From contig DATLCI010000051.1 of NCBI GenBank assembly GCA_035526435.1, positions 1 through 14,495 of the forward strand: a DNA stretch of 14,495 nucleotides, read 5' to 3'. This document shows positions 6,306 through 13,085 of this stretch, in pieces. Every line of letters begins with the position of its first letter. The stretch's first letter is position 1. The translations under genes and the position numbers were made by a program. Source of the stretch: DATLCI01 sp035526435. Lineage in GTDB: Bacteria > Acidobacteriota > Terriglobia > Terriglobales > Acidobacteriaceae. The notes below the pieces were generated by a model. The model made no database searches and was not told the origin of the DNA. It was given only the letters and a program-made list of their open reading frames with translations.

Positions 6306-8537
6306 TTACCCTTTATTCGAAGTAGCAGAGGTCAATTCCACCTCTGGACGCGGATCCTGGCGGCTACTGCCGGGCTGAAGAGGATTCCGCCTAAAAGCAA
6401 CGTTCGCGGCGGAACCAGATTGCGGTTTACGGCCAAAGAGTGCTTCCCGCCAAAAGCCTACACCGAGGCCCCCGTGGATGCACCCATAGACCGCTGGAGA
6501 GATCAGGAGATGAAGCCAACCGTATCGAAAACTGAGCTGAATTGCAAAGCCTATGGTCACCACGCCGTATAAAAGGAGAGTCCCGAGGAAGGCCCAGGCC
6601 GCGGTTGGCATAAAAAGGCCAGCCACCCCCGAGGCCGTAAGCCAAAGAATGAAGACTGCGGGAACCAGTTGAGCCAGCGAAATGCCGTCCTGATGTTTGC
6701 GCATAAAGCGGTACCGCCCGCGTCCATAACGGACGAGCTGCCGCCAAAGCGGCCGAAGTCCGGTGCGCGGACTGTAATTGACGGCTATGCGCGGGCTCGA
6801 ATAGGCGAAGAAACCCGCCTGCAAGACCCGATGATTGAACTCGACGTCTTCGCAGGCGTCAAAGTTTTCATCGTAGAGGCCTACCTGCTCGAATACCTCA
6901 ACGCGGTAGATGGCACCGGAGCTGGTTGGATTCACAAAGCGTTCGTGCTGCATTTCAAAGATGGTGGAGTCGCGGCCATGCCCGATGATCGTGGCGCGGG
7001 TGTGCGCCAGCGCTTCTTGAAACTGAGTGTTGCCATCGGCGTGCAAAGGTTGGGGGCGGCATAACACCGCCGCGCCGGTGCTTTGCATCAAGTTGGCGAT
7101 GTTGGCCAGCAGTCGATTTGATGGGAGTTGGCAATGACCGTCGATGAAGGCGACGATGTCGCCGCGGCTGGCCAAGACACCGACATTGCGTCCTGCGCTC
7201 GATAGCTGCTTCGGATTCGCAAGCAGGCGGGTGTTTACGCTTGACTGCCGCGCAAAGTATTCGACAACCTCGCGAGTGCTGTCGTTTGAGTTGCCGTCGG
7301 CGACCAGGATTTCGTAGCGGCCAGCGGGATACTCTTGCTCGGCAAGCTGTTGTAGCACTCGGCCAAGGTGGCGCTCCTCATTGCGGACCGGGATAACGAT
7401 AGAGATGAAAGGCGAGGCCGGCAAAGGAGCCAGATTTGTCTGCGGGGGGAGGAAGTCGGCAAGGACTTCCAGCAATTGCTGCTGCTGTCTCGCGGGTGAG
7501 TAACTTTGCAACATGCGCTGGCGTCCGGCCTCGCCCAGCGCTGTGGCCGTCGCGGGATCGGCGAGCAAGGCGCGGACGGAATCAACCATGGCATTCACAC
7601 TCTGCGGAGGGATGAGTTTGAGCACTCCTTCAGCAGAAGCAATCTCCGGTACTCCACCGACGGCGGTCGCGACCACCGGAACACCGGCGGCCATGGCTTC
7701 CATCACTACGTTGGGCATCTCCTCGGCCAGAGAGGGATTGACCAAAAGGTCGAGGCCGGCGACGAGGTCTCGGAAGTCGGCGCAGTGGCCGGCAAAATAT
7801 AGATTCGGAGTTTCCGCTGCGCGGGCCTCGAGTTCGGGACGCAGGACGCCATCGCCAAAGAAGATGAAATGGGCGGCGGGGAACTCGGAGACGAGGGCCT
7901 TGGCGGCTTCGACTAAGTAGCTAGTCCCTTTTTCCGGGCTCAGCCGGCCGGCGCTCGCGACCACCATCGCGTTTGCCGGCAACTTAAACCGCTCCCGGAG
8001 GAGGCTTCGCGCCGCCGAACGATCGGTGACACAAGCCTCAACCGCATTCGTCACCACCCGAACCTTCTGGCCACGATACGGAGCCATTTGGTCCCGTTGG
8101 GTTTCTGAAAGACACACGATGCGCTGGGTGAAGCCGAGAAGCGCGCGGTTAAGCGACTCATAGGCGCGGACCCTTGCATCTTCGGCGGTCCATCCGCGGA
8201 GAAAGCTGATCACGGGGGTGCCGGTAAAGCGACCGGCCAGAATACCGAGGATGTCAGCTTTATAGCCGTGCGTACAAATGGCTGCTTGCGGGGTGGCGCG
8301 CAAAGATCCGACTAATGCTTGCAGTGCGGCGATGCTGCCAGCGGGTAGCGGCAGTGTGGGTGAACCCTGCGCCTCAGCGGCGCTGAGCAATGCATCGCCT
8401 TCGCCATCGCCGACAAAAGAGGCAATGGTGGAAGTGATGCCGTCGGCATTAGCGAGCTGCGCATATCGCAGTATTTGCCGCTCAGGGCCGCCGACAAAAC
8501 GGCTGGCACGAATATGTAAAACGCGGGGCGAGGTCAT
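6306..8537 (-). CDS. Two-domain glycosyltransferase (GT4 fused to membrane-anchored GT2)
   Basis: This 743-residue protein joins two glycosyltransferases. Residues about 1-370 are a GT-B fold GT4 enzyme: VGGPERQ near the N-terminus, SAGRLSPEKG in the middle and the acidic motif EEMPNVVME (Glu272 to Glu280) followed by AAGVPVVAT. Residues about 377-620 are a GT-A fold GT2 enzyme: ISIVIPVRNEE, ADGNSNDST, FIDGHCQ (Asp466) and the CEDVEF acidic motif (about 562-567). The C-terminal 120 residues hold about three hydrophobic segments and then a Pro/Ser-rich tail, so the GT2 end is probably in the inner membrane facing the cytoplasm. It likely adds two successive sugars to the lipid-linked repeat; donors and linkages cannot be read from sequence. 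The start is ATG 8537, which overlaps the upstream stop as ATGA and follows GAGGGAG. The frame also opens at 8606, but that would overlap the upstream gene by 73 nt. Confidence 0.88.
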   Translation of the reverse strand: MTSPRVLHIRASRFVGGPERQILRYAQLANADGITSTIASFVGDGEGDALLSAAEAQGSPTLPLPAGSIAALQALVGSLRATPQAAICTHGYKADILGILAGRFTGTPVISFLRGWTAEDARVRAYESLNRALLGFTQRIVCLSETQRDQMAPYRGQKVRVVTNAVEACVTDRSAARSLLRERFKLPANAMVVASAGRLSPEKGTSYLVEAAKALVSEFPAAHFIFFGDGVLRPELEARAAETPNLYFAGHCADFRDLVAGLDLLVNPSLAEEMPNVVMEAMAAGVPVVATAVGGVPEIASAEGVLKLIPPQSVNAMVDSVRALLADPATATALGEAGRQRMLQSYSPARQQQQLLEVLADFLPPQTNLAPLPASPFISIVIPVRNEERHLGRVLQQLAEQEYPAGRYEILVADGNSNDSTREVVEYFARQSSVNTRLLANPKQLSSAGRNVGVLASRGDIVAFIDGHCQLPSNRLLANIANLMQSTGAAVLCRPQPLHADGNTQFQEALAHTRATIIGHGRDSTIFEMQHERFVNPTSSGAIYRVEVFEQVGLYDENFDACEDVEFNHRVLQAGFFAYSSPRIAVNYSPRTGLRPLWRQLVRYGRGRYRFMRKHQDGISLAQLVPAVFILWLTASGVAGLFMPTAAWAFLGTLLLYGVVTIGFAIQLSFRYGWLHLLISPAVYGCIHGGLGVGFWREALFGRKPQSGSAANVAFRRNPLQPGSSRQDPRPEVELTSATSNKG
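6309..6314 (-). promoter_or_regulatory. Ribosome binding site of the TPR lipoprotein gene
   Basis: AAAGGG on the minus strand lies 7 nt before the ATG at 6301. It straddles the last codons and stop of the upstream glycosyltransferase gene, supporting coupled translation and the chosen start. Confidence 0.7.
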
Positions 8538-9799
8538 ACCGCACTCCCTCGCGCAGGGACGGTATCCAGCCAGACCTGTTGCGCTTTTTGACTGAGAGCG
8601 TCCCATCCATAGCGACCCTCCACCAGTGCGCGGCCTTGCGACCCTAAGCTTTTCCGCAACTCAGGCGAGGCGGACAACTTGGCAATGGCCTCGGCGAATT
8701 CCTTGGGTGAATCCGCCAGAAGAATGTCTTTGCCGTGAGTGACCGCAAGGCCTTCGGCCCCGATCGAGGTCGAAACCACGGCCTTGCCCATCGCTAAGGC
8801 TTCGAGGATCTTTAGCCGGCTACCACCGCCAATGCGCAGCGGAACAACAACCATTCCCGCTTCAGACAAATGGGGGCGGGTGTCGGGAACTTCACCGGCA
8901 AATTCAATACCGGGCCGTCGTTCCAGGAACGCCTTGAGCGAAACAGGAGCTCTGCGGCCAATGACTTTCGTACGAAGAGCAGGCAGCAACGACGGAAGAA
9001 GCGGTAATACCGCATCAGCGAAATACCGGATGGCGTCAACGTTCGGGAACCAATCCAGAGCCCCGATGAACACCGCCCGGTTGCTGTCCCCTGCGCCCTG
9101 CGGCGAAAAATATTCGAGGTCGACTCCGTTATCGACTACGCAAGTATGGCGAGCGCCCCATGCTGCCGCCTTGTTTGCGTCGGCATCGCTGACCGCTGAC
9201 ACCATATCGGCCTGGGAGAGCACGTCGCGCTCGAACCGCTCCATCTTCTGCGCTTGTAAGTGAAAGAAGAGTTTGGCTAACGGATTCGCAGATCGCTTGG
9301 CCCTGCGTGACCATATCTGGGATTCGATGTTGTGGGTCGCGATCACCGTCGGGAGAGTGATGTCAGATAGATAGCGGGCGTATGGGGTCCATTCGCAGTG
9401 GACCAGATCAAAAGACTGCGTCGTGAGTAGCCCGGCAAGCTTCACCGCGAACCGAGCCGTGAAATGCTTGGCTACGGAGTATGGATAGGGAGATAGCAGG
9501 TTGACGAGCAGCTTCCCGTAAAGAGTGAAGCCGGATGCTTCTTCAATGGAAGCCACGGACTCGAACTTAATGTTCGCGCTCTGGGCTGCCGACTTTTGTT
9601 CGGCGGAGAGATCCCCGTGACAAAGAATAGTTACGTCGTGATGGGCGGCCAGCCGTCGGAGCAGGTTCCAGGTGCGTATGGGCTTGCCAGAATCGGGCGG
9701 GTAAGGGAAGTATTCATCCAGCATCAACACGCGGAGTCGGCGCGAACCACCTTCAACGCCAGCCGCCGCGCTGGATAAAGCCCCCGTGGTGGCCGACAT
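8534..9799 (-). CDS. GT4 glycosyltransferase of the PEP-CTERM/XrtA type
   Basis: This 421-residue GT-B glycosyltransferase probably adds a sugar to the growing lipid-linked exopolysaccharide unit at the cytoplasmic membrane face. The N-terminal Rossmann half starts at RRLRVLMLDEYFPYPPDSG (about residues 20-38). The acceptor-domain motif CEWTPYAR (135-142) and THNIESQIWSRRA (155-167) follow, then the linker QADMVSAVSDAD and the C-terminal domain opening FIGALDWFPNVDAI (244-257). That opening closely recalls the PEP-CTERM-associated sugar transferase family known as TIGR03087. The donor-binding helix reads GGGSRLKILEALAMG with Glu333; the first Glu of the classical EX7E pair is Gly325, a variant common in this group. 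The start ATG at 9799 forms TAATG with the stop of the gene before it, and AAAGGTG lies 7 nt upstream. The first 19 residues look like a non-conserved extension. Confidence 0.9.
   Translation of the reverse strand: MSATTGALSSAAAGVEGGSRRLRVLMLDEYFPYPPDSGKPIRTWNLLRRLAAHHDVTILCHGDLSAEQKSAAQSANIKFESVASIEEASGFTLYGKLLVNLLSPYPYSVAKHFTARFAVKLAGLLTTQSFDLVHCEWTPYARYLSDITLPTVIATHNIESQIWSRRAKRSANPLAKLFFHLQAQKMERFERDVLSQADMVSAVSDADANKAAAWGARHTCVVDNGVDLEYFSPQGAGDSNRAVFIGALDWFPNVDAIRYFADAVLPLLPSLLPALRTKVIGRRAPVSLKAFLERRPGIEFAGEVPDTRPHLSEAGMVVVPLRIGGGSRLKILEALAMGKAVVSTSIGAEGLAVTHGKDILLADSPKEFAEAIAKLSASPELRKSLGSQGRALVEGRYGWDALSQKAQQVWLDTVPARGSAV
8544..8550 (-). promoter_or_regulatory. Ribosome binding site deciding the start at 8537
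   Basis: GAGGGAG on the minus strand lies 6 nt before the ATG at 8537, inside the end of the preceding gene. This spacing and strength favour 8537 over the in-frame ATG at 8606 for the two-domain glycosyltransferase. Confidence 0.75.
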
Positions 9800-11184
9800 T
9801 AGCGCGCACCTTTACCGAAGAGCACGATCTTGATGGTCTGGAACAGGATCATGAAATCGAGAGAGGGAGAAAGGTTCTTAATATAGAAGAGGTCGTATTC
9901 CAGCTTCTCTTTGGAATCTTCCACCGTCGCGCCGTAGTGCAGGGATACTTGCGCCCATCCGGTGATGCCCGGGCGTACTGAGTGACGGAGATCATAAAAC
10001 GGGATCTGCTGCGCCAGTTGCTCTACGAAGTGAGGACGCTCCGGCCGCGGACCGACGAAGCCCATCTGGCCATAGAGCACATTCAGGAACTGAGGCAGCT
10101 CATCGAGGCGCACCTTGCGGATCAAGCGTCCGACGCGGGTGATGCGGGGGTCTTCTTCCGCCGCCCATACCGGGCCGCTCAAGGTCTCCGCATCAATACG
10201 CATGGAGCGGAACTTGAGGATCTCGAAAGGCTTTCCGTTCTTGCCCACGCGCATCTGGCGATATAGAACCGGGCCCTTGGAATCAAGCTTGATGGCAATC
10301 GCCACCAGCAACATCAGCGGCCCGCAAAGGATCAACGCACCCGCACCGCCTAGCATGCCGAAGATGCGGGCATAAGCGCGACGGAAAGGCGATTGGAGGA
10401 ACCCTTCGGAAAATATCAGCGAGCTGGGGTGGATGCTCTCCACCGGGATCTTACCAGTGATCTTCTGGTAGAGGGTGCTGGCTTCTTCGATCAGCAGGCC
10501 CTGCATCCTTTTTTTCAGCAGCATGTTGATGGGAAGCTGCTGCCGCCGCTCTTTGAGAGCGATGATCACCCGATCCGGTGCGGTCTCACTGATGATGGAC
10601 TCCAGGTGGCTCAGTGAGCCCAGGTCATTAAGCCCCTCGACCGAGGTGTGCACCTCTTCGTTCTCAGAGACGTTACCTAACAATTCGATGGGAAGGTCCG
10701 GGCGCAGCTTGATCTCTCGCGCCAGGTCCTCGACCGCCGCCGCGGAACCGACCAGCAGGATGCGTTCGCCACCGCCATAAGCGCGATTGAGCCACTCCAC
10801 CAGAAAACGCCACAGCAGGATCGTGAAGACCGTGGCCAAGATAGAGATTTCGACCACGCGCTCGCCCATGCGCATATCGGGGAAGACGATGAACAAGCCG
10901 GCAATGAGGATAGCGGCCGCACCCAATGCCTGCATGAGCCGGAAAAAGACTTCGAGCTTGGACCCGACCGTGCGCAGGTCGTAAATGTCGGCATAGTAGA
11001 AACAAAGCTGACAAATGACGGTCACGACCAATGCCTTCAGGAATAACGCCGGATGCGCTACGATCGCAGACGATCCCATCTGAAAAGTGACGGTCGCCCA
11101 GATGGCCAGGAGGATGAGGACGTTCTCAGTGACCAGTAAGACGAATAGACGACCCGGAAAATATTGATTGAGGACCTTGATCAT
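9799..11184 (-). CDS. Polyprenyl-phosphate sugar-phosphate transferase (EpsB/WbaP type)
   Basis: This 461-residue protein is the predicted initiating phosphoglycosyl transferase: it moves a sugar phosphate from a nucleotide sugar to undecaprenyl phosphate at the inner membrane. The N-terminal part has four hydrophobic segments (about 12-33, 45-65, 87-103, 111-130). A soluble CoA/NAD-binding-like domain follows, with RILLVGSAAAVEDLA at 141-155. The C-terminal catalytic domain starts with a membrane hairpin at 279-298. It then shows KGPVLYRQMRVGKNGKPF, KFRSM, the catalytic Asp361-Glu362 in RLDELPQFLNVL, GFVGPRPE and GITGWAQV. All are characteristic of the family, and the full length matches the EPS sugar transferase subtype found in PEP-CTERM loci. 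The start ATG at 11184 overlaps the kinase-like gene's stop as ATGA. No strong ribosome site is visible nearby, so expression probably relies on translational coupling. Confidence 0.93.
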   Translation of the reverse strand: MIKVLNQYFPGRLFVLLVTENVLILLAIWATVTFQMGSSAIVAHPALFLKALVVTVICQLCFYYADIYDLRTVGSKLEVFFRLMQALGAAAILIAGLFIVFPDMRMGERVVEISILATVFTILLWRFLVEWLNRAYGGGERILLVGSAAAVEDLAREIKLRPDLPIELLGNVSENEEVHTSVEGLNDLGSLSHLESIISETAPDRVIIALKERRQQLPINMLLKKRMQGLLIEEASTLYQKITGKIPVESIHPSSLIFSEGFLQSPFRRAYARIFGMLGGAGALILCGPLMLLVAIAIKLDSKGPVLYRQMRVGKNGKPFEILKFRSMRIDAETLSGPVWAAEEDPRITRVGRLIRKVRLDELPQFLNVLYGQMGFVGPRPERPHFVEQLAQQIPFYDLRHSVRPGITGWAQVSLHYGATVEDSKEKLEYDLFYIKNLSPSLDFMILFQTIKIVLFGKGAR

Positions 11185-12071
11185 CGCGTGGTGCTTTTAC
11201 CTAGATACCCAGTGTAGTAACGGCTTTGCGGGGGACGTTTTGCCCCATTCAAGATGGTGCCGAGTAGTTTGGAGCCCAACATGTCGGCAGACTGCTTAAC
11301 GAGTTCTGCCGGCGTGGAGTGGGCGCGGCAGGCCAGCACAGCGCCATCCAGTAACGGAGCCAGCACCTGAGTGTCGGCCACCGGAATGAGCGGGGCAGCG
11401 TCAACCAAGACTACGTCATAATTCGCACAGGCTTCCTGCAGGAACATCTGCATCCGGGAACCGTGCAGTAGCTCAGCGGACTCTTCCATCAGCGAAAGCG
11501 AAGGCACCACATCCAGGTTGGAATTGATCTTCCAACAAACGTCATGGAACGATGCGTCATCCCGCAAATATGTGTTCAAACCCATAGGCGGCGTCATCTT
11601 GAGAAAATTGCTGACGCTGGGTTTGCGGAGGTCGGCATCGACCAGAAGCACCCGGACATTTTCCAGTTGCGCCAGGGCAAAGGCGAGATTGACTGCCAGT
11701 ACCGTCTTGCCCTCTTCAGGAATAGCGCTGGTGACCAGCAGAGTCTTTATTTTGCGAGCGCGCATCACTTCCCAAAGTCGAGTCCGCAAAACGCGGCACT
11801 GCTCCATGGCCAGGATGTTGGGGTCGAGAACGGGAGGGGTTAAGAACGCGACAAGCTTTTCTAGCTGGCCCTTCAACACGAAGGTCTGCTTGGGCGCAGC
11901 CGGCGTGCTCGCAGGGAAATTCACCGCGGGCGGAGCTTCCACGCCAGTCGCGCTGGACCTAGAAGTCGCAACCGATGCCGCCACCGCGGCATTTTCGAAC
12001 CGGGGCTCCGGTGTAGCTTCCTCCACAGGTTGGCCGGTGGCCCGCTTGATCGCTTGATAGAAAAATCCCAT
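11181..12071 (-). CDS. BY-kinase-like (CpsD/CapB family) P-loop ATPase
   Basis: This 296-residue cytoplasmic ATPase resembles the tyrosine autokinase of exopolysaccharide/PEP-CTERM loci, the partner of Wzz that controls polymerisation and export. Residues about 15-62 are an Ala/Pro/Ser-rich linker. Motifs follow: EQCRVLRTRL (90-99), a Walker A-like SAIPEEGKT (115-123, Lys122), Walker A' LLVDADLRKP (142-151), and Walker B VVLVDAAPL with Asp224. The usual forms are close to PGEGKS and DTPP, so both loops are altered here while the key Lys and Asp residues remain. The C-terminal tail has only three tyrosines (RYYTGYLG, 285-291), fewer than classic Tyr clusters, but it could be phosphorylated. 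The gene abuts the upstream ATPase gene with TAA directly followed by ATG, and AGAGG lies 7 nt before the start. Kinase activity is inferred, not shown. Confidence 0.88.
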   Translation of the reverse strand: MGFFYQAIKRATGQPVEEATPEPRFENAAVAASVATSRSSATGVEAPPAVNFPASTPAAPKQTFVLKGQLEKLVAFLTPPVLDPNILAMEQCRVLRTRLWEVMRARKIKTLLVTSAIPEEGKTVLAVNLAFALAQLENVRVLLVDADLRKPSVSNFLKMTPPMGLNTYLRDDASFHDVCWKINSNLDVVPSLSLMEESAELLHGSRMQMFLQEACANYDVVLVDAAPLIPVADTQVLAPLLDGAVLACRAHSTPAELVKQSADMLGSKLLGTILNGAKRPPQSRYYTGYLGKSTTR

Positions 12072-13085
12072 TTACTCGCCTCTTCGCACGGCGGCTGACA
12101 GCGCCTGTTCCGGTTTCATGTGATTCGGGGCCTGCAAGTTCTCGACGAACTGTTTCAACGCTTCCGGAACCTGCCCGGACTTGATATCACTCACTACTTC
12201 CTGCCACGAACTGGAGGCGCGCATCACATCCTGATGGACGGCAGCAGCCGAGCCTGTGGCCACGGCGACTTCAGTCAGTTCCAGGTGCTCCACTACTTGG
12301 TGCACCGTGATGGGATCGACCTGCGCAACATTGCGGGCATAAGCCGCGAGCAGACAATTGTCGGCAATGCTGTTCAGCAAACGCGGGATCCCGCCGGAGA
12401 AGGTGTACATGACTTCCACTGCTTCGGGCTGGAAGATGGAGCGTTGCTTGTCTGCACCGGCGAAGATCAGCCGGCTATGCAGATATTGCCAGGATTCCTT
12501 CGCGTTCAGGGGCTTCAATCGGCAACGGACGACGATGCGCTGCCGAAGGGCGCGCAACTCAAAGGTATCGAGTTTTTCTGACATCTCCGGCTGCGAAGCC
12601 AGAACAAACTGCAGAAGCTTTTGGCCATCCGCCTCAAGATTGGAGAGCATGCGGATCTGTTCCAATAATGGCCGGGTGAGTTCCTGCGCTTCATCCACGA
12701 TCAGAACCGGGATCAAGTTACGGCGCTGCTGCTGGCGCAGGAAGCGCTGGAGCACGTCCAGCATCTCCACATTGTTGCTGCGGAAGCCATCCAGGCCGAA
12801 GCCGCGCAGCATGGCCTCAAAGAATTCCTCGGTCTTGCTGAGGATAGGATTCAGGATGACACTGGTCGTCACGCGCGTGGATTGCAGCATCTCCAGAGTG
12901 GCGCGAACGAGCGTGGTCTTGCCCGTGCCGGCTTCCCCCAGCATGAGGATGATGCCCTTGCGTTCGCGTACCCCGTACAGCAGGTGCGACATGGCGTCAC
13001 AATGGGACTCGCTGTAATAAAGGAAGCGCGGGTCGCTGACCAGGTTGAACGGGTTTTCTTTTAAGCCGAAAAAATCGAGATACAT
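12072..13085 (-). CDS. XrtA/PEP-CTERM-associated AAA ATPase (GspA/ExeA-like)
   Basis: This 337-residue AAA+ ATPase matches the ExeA/GspA-type family that accompanies exosortase A loci (TIGR03015 as I recall it). The first residues, YLDFFGLKENPFNLVSDPRF, are the typical opening. Walker A is GEAGTGKTT (50-58), Walker B is VLIVDEAQ (127-134), a sensor-1-like ASQPE lies at 163-167, and an Arg-rich LRQRIVVRCRLKPL segment follows. GGIPRLLNSIADN further on is the usual sensor-2 region. No membrane segment is visible, so it is probably cytoplasmic. Its exact job in the pathway is unknown; ExeA relatives use ATP to help assemble secretion machinery, so a similar role in building the export apparatus is plausible. 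It sits between the Wzz-like and BY-kinase-like genes, and its ATG follows the upstream TAA with no gap, indicating translational coupling. Confidence 0.92.
   Translation of the reverse strand: MYLDFFGLKENPFNLVSDPRFLYYSESHCDAMSHLLYGVRERKGIILMLGEAGTGKTTLVRATLEMLQSTRVTTSVILNPILSKTEEFFEAMLRGFGLDGFRSNNVEMLDVLQRFLRQQQRRNLIPVLIVDEAQELTRPLLEQIRMLSNLEADGQKLLQFVLASQPEMSEKLDTFELRALRQRIVVRCRLKPLNAKESWQYLHSRLIFAGADKQRSIFQPEAVEVMYTFSGGIPRLLNSIADNCLLAAYARNVAQVDPITVHQVVEHLELTEVAVATGSAAAVHQDVMRASSSWQEVVSDIKSGQVPEALKQFVENLQAPNHMKPEQALSAAVRRGE

Noticed and set aside
8538..8606. N-terminal extension of the two-domain glycosyltransferase from an ATG at 8606
   Set aside because: It would overlap the previous gene by 73 nt, its residues do not fit a GT4 start, and the ATG at 8537 has a strong ribosome site and the ATGA overlap seen elsewhere in the operon.
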